Numbered from the stretch's first letter, positions 1 to 16,500 are shown. The stretch: DNA of 64,000 nt from Hyaloscypha bicolor E (GCF_002865645.1 NW_020194589.1:2393750-2457749), one strand, 5' to 3'. The notes: generated by a model from the sequence alone, not told the origin. Translations and numbers: made by a program.

Positions 1-3000
1 ATTTAATATAATAATAGTAATTTCAAGTAATATATTTATTTATATATTCTTATAATTTCTAGAACTTTAAAGAAGCTAAGATATCTATTTACTAGCTTTA
101 TACTAGGTTATAGCTATTAAATATTCTTTATATAAAATATAACTTTATTATATATATTAAACTTCTTATTAATATATTTCTTATTATAGTACTTTTTTTA
201 TATATTTATTACTTCTTATTATTACTTCTCTAGTATTTCTTATTTTACTTAAATTCTCTATATTCTTTTCTATATTACTAATACTTCTTTTTCTGGAATA
301 TTATTCTTAATATATAGTTTAATACTAAAATAAAATTCATATAATATATAAAATGAGAGAATTTCTATTATTAAATATATAAAGTTATTATATATGAATT
401 CTATAAAAGCAAGCTTTATTACCTAGTTATTTTACTAGTAACTAGTATAGTATCTTAAGTACTATTCTAGAGTTTGGTTTAAATTCTTTATTTATTTATT
501 AGTTTATAAGTAAAATACTATATTTAGCTATTATTAAACCTTTAAGTAAAAGTATAGACTTAACTAGAACTTATTTATAAAAACAAATTCTTTATTAGAA
601 ATTATACCTATAAGTATACTAAAGTCTTTAATAATATAATATATAAATAGTTTTACTAATTCAGGAATCGAGATTTTCTTAGTAATTAGAATATATTATA
701 CTATTTTTATATATCTATTAATAATAATAAGTATAGAATTATATATCTTATTATAAAACCTAGAAAAAGGTAATCCTATAATAAAGTTTATAGTAATTTC
801 TTATTATAGCTTAGAAAAGAGGAAGAATAAACTAAATATACTATATAATAAATATCTTTTTATCTTAGTTTATTAATATATAAGGTAAGTTCTAATATAG
901 TTTTTTATATTCTTTTTTATATTTTATTAGAAATACTTTCTCTAGAGAATCTCTAGTATCTTACTAGTACTAAAATACTTACTTATAAGATTATTATAAT
1001 TAGCTTATAGTAATTTTTCTTTAAGAGCCGGCTTATTTAGTATATAAATAGTATTCTAATATTTTAATAACTCAGATATATTAAGTTTCTAAGTCTTAAT
1101 AGCTTTAGTAAAGATTCTTTTTAAGAACTATTTATATTACTAGTATTATACTAATAAATTAAGCCCTTAGTACTATAATAGTAATTTAAGTAATATTTCT
1201 TTATTTTTCTTATATATTATTTCGGATATAATTATTTATATAACTAGAATTCGTAATATATATTATTTATAACTAGCTATACTAGTAATAGGCTTAAGTA
1301 ATAATATTTCTAGTATTACTTTATTACTAAAATAAATTTCCTTTCTAGGATTTCTTAGTATCTTACTAATTAAGAAATATTTATTTTTCTTTTTCTAGGC
1401 CTTAAATTATAATATTATAGGAATAGTATAATATTCTATTACTACTATTTATAAGGCTCTTTATTTTATATTCTATAGCTTATTATAAAGTATAAGTAAT
1501 AAAATATCTTTATTTATATCTATTATAAAGTCTGGCTTTCTTAATAGCCTATTAGTAAAGTTATTATACCCTGGCTAGTATTCTAAAATAAAAATAAAAA
1601 TAACTAGTTCTTTTATTTATCTTATTTATTAATTATTTAGTTTTCTCTTAGTTATAAAATATTTTAAATTATTATAATTTATCTTAATAATAATAGTATA
1701 CCGGGTATATATTAGGTAATATTACTAAATATAAAATACTAGAATAATAGCTAAAAGTTTAGAATTATATATCTTATATTTATTCTTAATTATAATTATT
1801 TTCTTTAAATAGAAAGTAATAGGATATTACCTGGCTTCTATTTTCTTACTAAAGAGCTAGGAAATTATATTTATAATTATAAATCCTAAAATATTTATTT
1901 TTATATAAATCTTTAAGGCTAGATTAAAATAATAAAGAATTAGTATTATTATAAATATAATTTATAGTTCTTTAAAAGCCCTATTTGCCTTATTTATCTA
2001 GCTAAAATAATATTATAAGTTTTTACTAGTTTTTAATAAATTAGTTAATTCTTTTATTATTCTAAAGTATTTATAAATGAATTTCTATTTATTATCTTCC
2101 CGTATTTATAACTAATAATAAGTATTTTTTAAGTCTAGTTTTATATATATCTTTATTTTATAAAGCTTATTTATAATCTTACTAATAAATAATAATAGTA
2201 TTTAGTTTTTAATAATAATTTTATTTAGATTCTAGTAATTAATATATAGATATAGGCTGCCTTTTTTCTTTAAAATAAATATAATTAGAATACTAGCTAG
2301 GCTAGAGAAATAATAAATTTATTTCTTTTCTAGGCTAGTATTAAAATATTCCCGAAGAACTTTAAGTTTTCTTTCTAATAAAGTATATATAGAATTATAT
2401 AATAGTCGGGTAATATACTTATAATTTCTATAAAAAATACTTGAAAAAAGTCCTAATATTTCTTAAGAAATATAATTATCTTATTAGTAATAATAATAGT
2501 AATTAATAGAAAAATATATATCTTATACTTTACTATTTTAGTAAACTTCCTGGTATTTAGAGCTTTAATTTTCTATAATTAAATCTAGTATTTTTATATT
2601 ATTTCCCTAAAGGAAATTAGGGAATTAATCTAGTAAAGCTATAGGAATCCAAGTATTATATTAATATAATTCAGATTAAAATCACATAATATAAAATATA
2701 TATTAGCCTTTTTTTAGTTCCCTAATATATTCTTAATAATAATTCTAAGAATATAATTTTTATATAAATAAATTCTTTTTTTTTAGTAAGAATAAGGAAG
2801 TTATTCTTAATATTAATAAAATACTTATATCTAAAGCTAATTTCTTCTTTATATAATTAGCTTTTATACCCGAGTTTACTAATACTCTAACTTTTTATTT
2901 ACTTTTTCTTATCTTAATAATAACCTTAATTATTATTCTCGTTTTAGGGGCCTTGCCTTCTATAATATAAATAAGTATAACTATTATAGGACATATTTAT

Positions 3001-4568
3001 TTCCTGGCTTCTTTAGTTCTAGGTATTTATATAATTTATAGCTAGACTTATTATAGTTATAATAAGTCGGTTTCTTTTAATTAGAATAAGTAATAATATA
3101 GTAACTTTTTTTCTAGTAAATAAAGCAAATTATATCCGGTTTTATAGATTCTAATATAAGTATTATATTAGATCCTATTACTATATTTTTATTATTCTGG
3201 TTTTATAAATCTCGTAATAGAAATATACTTTTCTTTTATTTCTTTTTATAATTTCCTTTCTTTTTTTTCCTATTTCTTTTCTTTTACTATTTTATTGGCT
3301 TATTATTATATTTCTATTAAATAATTAGGTTTAAATTATTTTTAACTTTTATAATAATAAAAATAAGCTTTTTTTTTCTTATAAAGTATTTCCTTAATAA
3401 TTAATCTTATCTCGAATCTCTTGCCTTAAGTTACTAAATAAGTTATCTTATTCTTATAATAAATCTATATATTCTAAGTTATCTAATAAATTATCTAAGT
3501 AAAATATAAAGCTTTAGATATTCTAGCCTGGCTATTATTTAGTATCCTTAAATTTAGTAAGAGTATTATTATTATAATTCTCCGAATCTAAGATAAAATC
3601 TTTTATAAATTTAATAAAGGTTTCCTAATTTATAATATTAATATTTACTAATTACTTCTTATATTTCTAGATATTCCTGGCTATATTCTTAAAATAGGAA
3701 GTATAATATATAATCTTTATTATATTAGTAGCCTAGATAATTCTACTATTTTTATATTATTTTAACTTTATTTAATAAAAGAAGTTCTAGGCTTCTTTAA
3801 TACTTTTTCCCTAATAAGTAAGTAGTTCTCGGGTTTTTAGAGCCCTCTAAATTAAGAGTATTATTAGAAATATAACGGATTCTATATTAGATATCTAAAT
3901 ATTTTTAAGATAATAGATCTAAGCTCCTAGCTTTTCTAGATCTTCTTTTTATTATATCTTTATTTCTAACTTAGTAATATAATAATAAGCCGCTACTAAT
4001 TTCTTTATTATTATTATCTTATTTACTAGTTTTAGGAATATCTGAATTTTATTTCTTTTTCCTAATTAGATAATATAAAGAGTACTTAACTAGGCGCTTC
4101 CCTAAATACCTAATTAGGTTATTCTAGTAATAGTAAAAGTGCTTCTTCTAGTTAATACTCTAGCTATTAATATTTTCATTTATTAATAGCTTAATTATTT
4201 TATAATAAACTATTTCCCGAAAATTAGATTAATTAGAATATAAGACACGTAATAATAATAAAGTAATATATAAGTAATTAAGATAAATAAGTAATAAAGT
4301 AATACTTATAAATATAACTAATTCCAAGAATTAATTCTAATAAAAGACTAATTAATATCCTTTTCTAAAGCTAGAAGCATTTCCTTATATATTTTCTAGT
4401 ATTTAGTTAAGCCTATAAAATACTTTACTTAATTAGGAAATATAATCTTATATAATTTATATAATTCCGATTACTTATATAATTCTAATTATAAGCTTTA
4501 CCTAAAATAAGAAACTAGATTTATAATATCTAATATTTATTTATATATTATTATATATATCTATTATA
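1..4568 (-). mobile_element. Ty3/Gypsy chromovirus copy A, partial, RIP-degraded
   Basis: This copy aligns colinearly with copy B: 1-660 matches about 19290-19943, and 661-4238 matches 25975-29823 followed by 36811-37012. It therefore shows the pre-insertion state of both elements nested in copy B. Orientation is minus, with the 5' LTR at the high end (4239-4568) and the 3' part beyond the window start. The segment with the reverse transcriptase active site is missing: the join near 2083 skips roughly 410 bp present in copy B (about 27402-27814). Two smaller gaps occur near 2405 (about 45 bp) and 2497 (about 36 bp). All frames are closed by RIP-type stops. Confidence 0.85.
4239..4568 (-). repeat. 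LTR of copy A (330 bp)
   Basis: Aligns end to end with the right LTR of copy B (37013-37338) and, reverse-complemented, with the LTRs of copy C. It begins TATAAG and ends CTATTATA, the RIP-mutated forms of TGTAAG...CTATTACA. The base right after it opens a possible GTAAT target duplication whose partner lies outside the window. Confidence 0.85.
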
Positions 4569-7500
4569 GTAATTATCTTATTATTTATTTAATAATTTAA
4601 CTAGGGACCCTTAATAAACCCGAGCCCGTTTTCTATTATCTAAACTTATCTAAAACTATTTAATTAAATTATTATTAACTATTATTTAACTAGCCTATTT
4701 ATAACTAGAAGTATTTAATAATAATATAGTTATTATTAGATGACTTTATTAAGCTTATATACTAGTTATATAGCTTCCGAGTAATAAAGTATAAATATAT
4801 TAAAAGAATAAAGGTTATTAATAATATTATTAATAAACTTATTATTATATATTCTTATTTCTTATTTATATAATATACTTTAGAAAACTACTATAGTTAT
4901 TTCTTATTTATAGACCCAATTATATATATTTCTTTACTAATTAACTTATTACCTATCTAATTAGATAATTAATAAATCGAAATTAGAAAAGATAATATAA
5001 AGATTTAGTATATTCTATAATAAATACTTACTAGATACTTTATAAGTATTATTTAAAAACGGAAGTAGTATTTAGGATATTTATTCTAGTAATTAATAAG
5101 TTAAGTTTATATTACTAAGTAATATTATAGAGGAAATACTATAAAGAACTAATATATTAAATAAGATATAAGTAAAAAAAAAATACTAGTATTTAGTAAG
5201 ACAGGTAATTCTTATTATTACCCAAAATAGTATCCGAAATTATAAGCTTAATTAATACTATTCTAGATATCCGAGATAAATAATAAGAATAAGAATAAGT
5301 AGATACGGGAATTAGCTTAGGAGAAGCTAATAGCCTTAGATTAAATAGATAAAGCTTTTTTAATTAGAATAATATTAGTTAAAATAATCTCGATTAGAAT
5401 AACTTTATTTTCGGATTTAATAATAACTTTAACTAAATAAATACTAGTAATATTTCTATATATTAGTTACTAGAAAATATCGGATTTTTTAATCCTATAT
5501 TACTAGATAAGATTAACTATAAATATTAGGGTAAGGCTATAATATAAAAAAAAAAAAATTTATTAACTTATTTAAATTTAATATATAAAAAGAAAGAAAT
5601 ATAATTATTTAAGAAAACCTATATTTCTGTTTCCGAGATATTATATAATAGTAATATATAAAAGAAATTAAAAAGATTACTTAATTTATATTTTGCTTTA
5701 TATTAGAAAATATTAAAGTTTAGGCTAAGGCCCTTATTAACTAGTTTAAGAACTTTATACTAATAGTAATAAAAAACTTTTTATAAAGGTTTATATATAG
5801 GATAATACTATAAAAGGCCGAGATATATATACTTATATAACTATAGTAATAAGATATACTAAGGTAATAAAAATAAAAAAGCTATATTAATAGCTATTTT
5901 ATATTTATAATAATCTAGATCCCGAATTCTAATTATAAATTATAGCTTTAAATAAGAAAACTATAGTATTAGAATAGCTAAAGAATCTAGTAATAAAGCA
6001 GGAAATATAATATAATATACTAGTAATAAGAATATATATCTATTATATATAAAGGCTACTATATTTTAATTATAAAAATATTAATTCTTAAGAAAGCCAG
6101 AGATATAATAATTAATATTAAAACTCTGGCTTCTGATTTTTTATTTCCTAGCTATAGTAATATATTTGACTATAATAAATATAAAAGCTATAAGGGCTAG
6201 TATATAGTAATACTAATAATAGATAAAATAAACTATTATTACTAGCCCGGTCCTATAATCTATTTATAGTATTTTATAAAAATAACTAAAGAAATTCTCG
6301 GGTTTATTTTAAAAAGCTATATTTTAAATAAAAGTATATAGGATAATATTATAAATATTATTAGTATAAAGAAAGAACTAATTATAAATTAGACTATATT
6401 AATATCCCAAAGAATTATAATATAAAATATAATAGAGAATTAAAAGAAAGTAGCTATATTATAATAAAAGAGTTTATATATTTATATTTCCCTAATAATA
6501 ATAGAGATAAACTATAAGATACTAGCTATTTAATTATAGCTAATATAATTAATCTATATATTTATAAAAAGTATAAGAAGATTTTCTTATCTTAAATAAA
6601 AATATTTAAATAAATTTTTATTAATACTTATAATAAGTAAATAATAAAGACTTTATTAACTCTAATAGACCTTAATATTATTAAAATAAAACTATATAAA
6701 TATAATAATAAAAATAATTATATTATATATATTTATATAAAACTACTAATTTAATTCTTACTAAGTTAAATAGAAAAGTCATATTATAATAAAGAAAAAT
6801 AATATAATATTTTATATTAAAAATAGACTCCTATATTATATTATTAGTACTTGCCTTTATTTATATATTCCTAAAGTAATTACTAATAAAATAATTAGTA
6901 TAGCCTATAACTATTTTTATTTTAGTATAAAAAGAATATTTTATAAACTAAATAAATTCTATATTTTTTAGCTTAAAAAATAACTTAAAGAATATATTTT
7001 TTATTATTTTATATATTTATTTAATTAAATATTTAGGAAATATTTATATAGTAAATTATAATTAATTAAGATAATCTTAGTTTTATATTATATTATTATT
7101 ATAGATTTTATAATAGTATTACTAATAATTCTAATAATTAGCTTATAGAAAATTAATAAATATAATTTTTTTAATTATATAATAATATAATCTTATAAAA
7201 TAAATAAGAAAATATTATTTATTCCAAAATATAATATATATTTAGCTAAAAACTAGGCTATAATCTATATAATTCTTTAGCTATTACTTAATTAGGGTAT
7301 TTTATAAGAAATAATCTCTAATAAAAACTATAAATTTATCTTTAATTTTTAGAGAAATATATTTTATTACTTAAAAACAAAACTTCTTATATTAATAATA
7401 TAATATTTATAAATAAATAGTATTTTTAAAAGAAAAAACTAAACTATAGAAATTAGTCTATAATATATTATTTTTCTTTATTTAGACTAATCTTAGTCTA

Positions 7501-10500
7501 TAGAAATTATTTCTTTCTAATTAGTCCTAAATAATACCTAGATAACTATAATTCAAATATTACTAAATAAATATATTAGTAGCTTTTATTTAGCTATAAA
7601 CTTATTTCTTCTAATAAGTAATACTAAGAATAAACTATTTAATATAATCCGGAAACTATAATAATATAATATATAAATTATTATAGACTTTACTAATAAT
7701 ATTACTAAATAATACTATAATATAAAATATAAGCTAATTATAATAGATATTAGAGATCTTATTTACCTGAAACTATATAGGAAATATTATTTTCCGGGTT
7801 ATCTAAATAGAAAACTAATAGAATAATAAACGGGATTTTTTAAAATACTTTACTAAATTAGAAAATTAGTATATAAATTAGAATTCCCTTAATAATAGAA
7901 AATATATCTTATAATTTCTATTACTTATCTAGAACCTGCCCTAAAAGGTAAAAACCTATATAGATAAGAATTAATTTAAGGAAAAGAACTAGTAGAGGAT
8001 ATTTAGGGTAATAATAAGAACTAGTAAAGTTAGGAACTCGAATATATTATAAATAAAAGAATAATAAAGTATAATAAACAAAATTATATTAAGTATTTAG
8101 TAAAATATATAAGATAGAGAAATAAGTATAATAACTAGTAGCTAGTAAAGATTCTTAATAATATATTAGAACTAGTAATAGATTATAAAAAGTAATTAGG
8201 AATAGTTCTTATAAAGAAATATAATTAATTAGTAAGAAATACTAAATAATAATTATAGAATAATAACTATTATTACTAAGTATATATATAAGAAATATTA
8301 TTATATTTCTATAGCTATATATTAGTATAAACTAGGATATTTGTTTTTATTATAACTAAAAAAGTATTTCCTTAATACTAAATAATATAAAATATATATA
8401 GCTATAGTAATTATTATAATTATTATATTATTATATAGAAAAATACTATATAATTTACTATTACTATTATTATAGTATTTCCTATATTAACTAAAGGCAT
8501 TCTATTATTATAACTAGTATATTATTAAATATATAAGAAGCTAAAAAAAAATCTCTTTATTAATAAGAACTTTAAGAATTTCTTTAATATTATTAGTAAT
8601 CTCGAAAATTACTTAAGAATTCAGATATTACTAGATAAGTACTTAAAAGAATAAAATACTCTCGTAATATATATTAAAAAAATATATAAATTTATTCTTA
8701 AGATAGCCGAGTTAGTATATAATAAAGAAAATAATAATAATAATAATATTCTTATTCTAGTTAAATACTATTCTAGTAAATTATTTAAAAAAAGTTTATA
8801 AATAAAAGCTATATTCTATTTCTTCTAAGAATTCTAAAGAAAACAAATATAATAATATAAATAAGAATACTAATAATAAAAACCCTAGAAAAAAGCATAA
8901 GATTAATACTTTTACTAATAATAACTAAGATATTCTTATAGTTATATTATTAAAAACCCTAAAGACTATTCCTAAGATAAAGAAACTAAGCCTAATAAAA
9001 ATAGTTATATATTATAAAAAAGTAATTCGAGCTAGTATAAATATAACTTTTCTTATAATTATATTATTTAATAATATAAAGCTATTAGTCGAGATTATTT
9101 AAAGAAAGTATAATCTAAAGAAAAGTAATATTAGTAATATTATTATAAAAGTTAAAAAGGCTTATTAATTAGATATTATTAATTATATAATAAAAGTCTT
9201 TTATAATAATAATATTAAAGTTCTTCCGATTTATAATTACCTATTACTTATTCTTAATAATACTAAGATAAAGGAAATTCGAAAGTAGTTCTTAATATAA
9301 ATAGGTAAGAAATATTTCTAAACCCAGTTTAATTTAACTAGCTTTAAAAGTCATATTAGCCCTTAGTATATAATATTAAAGGCCGGTAATAATATATCTA
9401 TATTATTACTAAAGGCAAAGAAAATTAAAAAGAAGATATTTATAAAGAAGATTATAAAGAATAAGATTACTAAACTTATTTAAAAATAATAATTTAAAAT
9501 CTTACTAGAATAGGTCTGTCTTAGTAATAAGAGATTTAAGAATAAGAATAAAGAGAAAAAGAACTAACTTATAAGCTATATTTTTAGTAATAATAGTCTA
9601 TTTAAGAAGAAGTTAGTAAATAAAGAATAAAATAATAGAAAATAAAGAAAAACGAATTTTATAATATAGTATTTTATTTTTATTTTTTATTTTTTATTTT
9701 TTATTTCTTTTTTTATACTTATATATAATTATTCTTTTTATAATAAAATATATTATAATAAGGATATTATTAATTTCTTTTTTATAATAGGTACTTATTA
9801 TATTATTTAATATAGCTAGCTAATATAATTATTTTTATAATTAGTTCCTGCCTATAAAGGCTATTAATTAATTAACTTCTATATATATTAATGTTTTATT
9901 ATAATATTATTTCTTACTAGCTTAACTATAATAACTTATTTAATACTATATTCTTATTTATTATTCTCTAGTATTAATAAAAATAATTCCGGATTTACTT
10001 AATTTAGTAAAGAATTCTAGAAGTCTTTTTATAGCTTCTTTATATAGAAAACTAAATATATTTTTATAATTTCTAGTAGTTTTAGGAAAAATAAGTAGTT
10101 ATATTATTTTAGAATCTCAAATAAACTTTCTATTTAGTTCTCTAGCTTCTAGTTTAAATAATTGAATTTCTAGTATTTTATAATAACTTATATTTTATTT
10201 CCGACTTTAAAATTAATTAGATAATAATATTTATTAGCTTATATTATATATTATTTCTATATTTATTTTATATAGCCTTAGGTAAATTACTATAATTTAT
10301 ATAATTAATTTACTAATACTTTAGCTTTATTTCTATTTAGCTTTTCCTTAAATAAGTTAGCTTAAATAAAAAAGTTCTAGTTTAGAGAAATACGAGGCTT
10401 ATAGTCTTTTTTAGTTATAAATAGAAACTAGCTAATAATTTTATACTAAAGAAAGGCTTATTAATAATTAATTATAATAATTTATTTATTCTAGTTATTT

Positions 10501-13500
10501 TAGTAATAGTTAATATATAGATATAATCTCTAATTAAAGTACTAATTAATAATCTTTATTTATTTATTTATTTATTTAGGAGTAATTAGCTATAAAAAGC
10601 TTAAGCTTTATATTAATTCTTATATAGAATTCGCTTTAAAAATCAAATATAAATTAGAATTCCTAATCTAATATAATTATTTCTAAAATACTTACTTAAT
10701 ATATTATATAAAATAAGAATAAAAATATTAGTTATTTAGCTATAATTATATTTTATACGGGAATTATAATTAGATACTTAAATAAGTAATTTATAAATAT
10801 AGTAACTATATTATAGCCTGATTTATTTTCTAAATAGCTCTTAAAGTTTATAGTAATATATTACTAGAGGTAATTAGGAACTAGAAAAAGATAAAGTAAA
10901 CTAGACTTCTTATTTCTAGATATATATAATATTTTATAAATATAGTAATTACTATAGTATTAATTAATATTCTTATTTATAAATAACTAGTAATATTATT
11001 CTTTTAATAGTTAATAGAGCTTTATATATTTAGGATATTTAGAAAAAGATTTATTATATATTTTATAAATTAGAATAGTTTATAAAAGCAGTCCGGGAAT
11101 TATTTTATTTTCTATAATATAAAGTCTTTTATAATATAAAAGAAAGCTATTTTATAGTATTTAAATATTACTTTTAGCTTAAGCTATTATATATAGCTTT
11201 TCTAGATTTAGTAATATATAATTATCCTATAGGATTTTATTTATAAGTTATAAACTATTATATTTAATAAGAGCTTCTAATAGTACTTTTATAGGAGTTA
11301 TTATAATAAAGTCTATTAGTAAAGCTTTTAAGAAAATACTTTTTTTTAGGGAAATTATATTTCTAATAAGGGTATTTTCTTTCGGGAAATCTTTAGTATA
11401 TACTTAGTTTTTAGAACTAAATTCCGGATTAAGTAAACTAATTTTATATAATATTACTATAAGCTATAAGTTATAAATAATCTCTGAATTAATCTTATTT
11501 TTAAAAAGAAGTATTTGGGTTTATAGCTTTTCTTTAATCTAGTTCTAAATATTTACTTTATTCTATTTTTATAATAAAATATTTATTTACTTATTTAATT
11601 TTCTAAAATAATAATAAAATAAGAGCTTAGCCTATCTAGCTTATTAAGAAAAAAGCTTTTTAATAATTATAAAGTACTCTAAGATATAGTAATTAGAATA
11701 GACCTTAAAAAAAGTATTTTAAAGGCTCTTTAGCTTAGTTTTCTATTTCTTTAATACTTATATTATAATAAATATTTCCTTATTATATATATTATAATTA
11801 AGCTTTATTAAAAGTATAGTTTTAGAAAAATAAGCTATAAAATACTAAAGACCTGTTTCTAGATCTTATTAAAAAAATAGGCTAGTAATTACTTTTTTAA
11901 ATATATTTATTTCTATTATTATAAATAAATCTAAATTATAGTATTATAAAACTAGAATAGAAATTATAGCTTTTTTTAGGCAAGTAAAAGTCTTTTAATA
12001 TTACTTGAATTATTTAAAGAAAATATTCTTTTTTATAAATAAGATAAGAAATCTAATAATTTATTTATATTTTCTAATAAAGTATTTATAAAAGTTATAG
12101 AAGCTAAGAAAGAACTATATACTCTTAATTATTTTTAGGAATTACTTTATATATATAACTTTAAATTCCGATTTCTTAATATTTATTTAGAGGCTAGTAA
12201 GATATAAGTAATCTAGTATTTTTTATATATACTATTTATACTTTACTAGGTTCTCTAAATAAATAAGAATATTATTAAAATATATTATATAAAAGTTATT
12301 TAGATACTTAAAAAATATATTATTTATATAGTATTAATATATAGCCGGGCTATTTATAAGGCCTTTCTAGAGAATATTATATTTATATATTTTATAATAA
12401 ATATGAAATATTATTAGTTCCTGAGAATCCGGGTTTATAATTATATAATAGAAAGCTTAGTAAATATCTAATTTAGTATAAATCTTGGCCTTAGATAATT
12501 AACTTAAAGTTTTATTAATAAGTAAAAGAAAATATTAATTCTTTTAAGTAATATTATTTAGATAATAGAAATTAATATAGAAATATAAACCTCTGTTTAC
12601 TTTTTTTTATAAAAAGAACTAGTAAAGTAAAAGAAGCCTAACTAGCTTTAATAAAGCTTTTAGCTAGATTATTTTCTAAGAAATACTTGATTTCTAGAAG
12701 CTTTTAAATAGATTATTACTAAAGGAATTAATATCTAATATTTTTAGTTTTCTTTAGGCCTTTAATTTAAATCTTATAATTATATAATTTATAAGAAAAA
12801 AGAATATTAGATTTCTTTTTAGAGAAAATAAAGATATATTTCTTAAATTCTAGAAATAATATTTTCTATAATTACTAAAGCTCTATTTTTCCCGATTATT
12901 AATTCTTTAAACCAGAAATAGCTTCTTTTTTCCGAGTTTTAAGTTTCTTATTAATCTTATAAATAAAGATTTAACTAATAATATTTTTTTTTCTTAGCTA
13001 TATAATTAAATACTATAGAGATAAGAATAGCTAGGTCTAATATTTATTTTTTATTAAAGACCTCTTTTTATTTCTTTGGCTTTTATTTAGATATTATATC
13101 TTAATTAGGCTATAGAAATTCCTTTTCTATAGTCTTATATAAATTCCTCTAATTAGTTCGAAAAAAAAGACTACTTTAGAATAAAAGATTTCTAGAAATA
13201 GCTTATAATAAAATCTTATTAATTAGTATTTTTTTAATATTTCTTATTAGGTTATTTCTCTAGTTATTACTATAAAGTATTAATAATATAACTAAATTAT
13301 ATAAATTTAGGCTTATTCTTTAGCTATATAAGCCTATATCTTTTATAATTAACTAGAATATTAGTATATATTACCTATTTTCTACTAAAGATAATATTAT
13401 AATCTTTAAGATTTAGTATAATTATAAGTATATTAATACTTTAATTATTAATTAGAAATAAGACTTTTATATATTTCTTAGTAAACTTAACTAGCTTTCT

Positions 13501-16500
13501 ATTAAAACTATATATAATATAAAATAAAAGAAAGAATTATAATTCTATTTCTAAGAATTATTCTATAAGCTAAGTAAGTTTTATATTAATAAAAGTATAA
13601 TTATTAGCTCTAGTATTAATAAAAGAAAAAAACTTAATTCCTAATTTATTTATACTAATAATATAAAGTATTATAAAAGTGTCTTTTCTTATTAGATAAG
13701 TTAAATTAATCTTTACTAAATTTATATTATAAGTCCCTAAAATAAAGACTTTTTTTAGGAATACTTGTTTCCTAGTTTTATACTAGAATTAGAGTTCAAA
13801 TTCTCTAAATACTTTACTAAAATAATATATTTTAGTAAAATAGAAACTAAGCCTAACTTAATTCTAGAAAGAATTACCTTAGTTTCCTTATTATATAAAA
13901 CCGGATAGTATCTAATATAATAGCCAAACTTATTATAATTAAAGTATTTAATAATTAAGAAATTCTCGGTTTTTATAAGATATTACTTATATTTATAAGG
14001 AAATATATATTTAATAAAAGTAGTTAATATAAGCTCTTTAGGCTTTTCTTTAGAAATATACTTTTTAGAAATATATAAGAATATAGTACTAGAAGTAAAC
14101 TTGGCTAAAATAGCTTCTATTTTCTTATATTTTTTAGTTTTCTTATATATAGCCTTAATTTACTAACTATTAGTAATATAATACTAAGTAAAGCAAGTAG
14201 TATTAATAGAAGAATTATTATAATATATATATACTAATTTCTAGAACTTTAATAAAAACTTCTTATTTAGTTTATATTTAATATCTTAAAGACTAATATT
14301 ACTTTTTATAAATAATTATAAGAAAAAAGTATAGAATTCCTAAAATACTTAACTAGAATATATTTAAAGCTTACTAAAGTTATAATAAGTATTTTATATT
14401 TTATTAGGATTAAAATATATCTTTTTTAAATAAAAATAGAACTCTAAGAGCTAATAATACTAATTTGAATTATCTTTATTTATATAAGAATTAGTTAGGG
14501 TAAAAGTATTACTAATAAGTTTACTAGAAATATAAATAATCTTAAGATTTTTTAAGAAATATAAATTAGTATTTTCTTATAACTTATTCTTAATCTAAAC
14601 TAGCTAGTTATTAAAAATAATATAATCTCTAGTAAAGAAAGTTAGATTTAAGAGCTTAGTAACTCTAGTATCTTTAAAGAAAGTATAAGATATAGGAAAT
14701 TCTAAATAGAAATAAATAAGAAATAATTCGGAATTTTTTTAAAAGAAATTCGAAATAGCTAAAGCAGATAAAATAAAAGTAGTTAAAGCTATTATAAGCT
14801 AATTTACTATAGCTATATAGTATTTAATATTATCCTCGAATTTAATATTATAAAGCTTAGTATTCTTAATAATAGTTTTATTATAATTATAGGTATTTTT
14901 ATATAAAATAGCTTTTTAGATATTTTCCTAATAGCTTTTTATAATAATATTAATATCTGAGAATAAGGTATTAGATTCCTTAGTCTATTTATATAACTTT
15001 CTAGTAATAATATAGTTATTAGTTTCTAGAAGCTTTATAATAAAAGTAAAGAATTCTATTTTTATAAACTTATTTATAAATTCTTTAGAAATACTAATAA
15101 GATATTTAATTCGGAAAGGGCTACTAATAAAATAACCTAAACTAGTAAAAGCTTTACTAGAAGCCTTAGTAAAAGTTAATATAGTTCTTAATTATATAAT
15201 ATTCTAGGAAATTAATTTATTATATTTTTTTTTCTATTATATTTTTTCTAATAGTTTTATTACTAGTATATATATAAGGCTTATAAGGTTATAGGATATG
15301 ACTTAAGGGTAATAGTTAGGTTACTAGCCTATAGGTATCTATTATTCTAGGACTTAGTTAAAGAATAGCCTTTATTTAAGATTTTTTAATTTTCGGGTTT
15401 TTAGAAAAAGTTTCTAATATATTACTAATATATATTTATAAAAATATAAATATTTAATTTTTCTAAGAATTCTAAAGCTTTTTACTTTTATTATTCTAAA
15501 GTTTATTACTTATATTTCTGAGGTTCTATTATTTTAGTAATATTTATATTACTAATAGTTCTAAATTAGTTTATTTGAAATTCTTTATAAAATTAAAAAA
15601 AGCAAGCTTTAAATACTATTATAAATATAGTATTTAGGACTTAGAAAGTAAGATAAAAGATTTCTTATAAAAATAATTTAAAGCTAAGGAAAAGAAAACT
15701 AGAATATAAGAAGCTATAAGGAAATATATATATCCTATAGTATACTAGTTCTAAAAAGGCTTAGTTTTCTAAATATCTCTAGTATATTCTAAATATATTT
15801 CTCTAGTAAAGCGGCTATATTATATATATTTAGGAAATATCTAATATCTAGTAAGATATCTCAGATACTAGATATCTAAGAATTATAATAATATTAGTAA
15901 TAGAAATATATTTTAATTCTATAATAATTTTATATTATTATTTTTTATTATAATATAAAGTTCTATTTTAAGTTCTAATAGAAAACTAGACTAAATAATA
16001 AGAATAACTTTTATATAAAATAAACGAGCTAGTTAAATATATAATAATACTAGCTAGAGGCTAAAGAAAAGTAGCTATTATATAACTAGTTTTACTTAGC
16101 TAGCTAGTATTTTAGTAATTTTAGTTAGTATTTTTATTTTTTTATTTTATTTTTATTTTTTTTAGCTTAGTATTTTTAATATATAAGATATTTAGATTTT
16201 TAAGCCCTAGCTATTACCTTAATTCTACTATTATAAAATAATAGAATATATCTTATTATTATAACTAAAATTCTCTAATATTAGTAAAAGATCTTTTTCT
16301 TTTTAATTTTATTAATTTCTTTTTATATAAGATAGATATTTATTTATTTACTAGCTTTAGTAACTTTTATTTAATAAAGTTTTCTCTTTATTTCTAAGTA
16401 ATTAAGCCAGAGACTTTAGATAGGTTTTTAGATTATTTCTATTAGCTTTATATTTATATATTATAATCTTTCGAGAAAAATATTAAGAAAGTTTCCTAAA

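Noticed and set aside
6061..6420. Integrase-like reading on the plus strand in the unresolved repeat block
   Set aside because: Resemblance is loose after heavy mutation, and no reverse transcriptase or LTR context was found around it; noted only in the block description.
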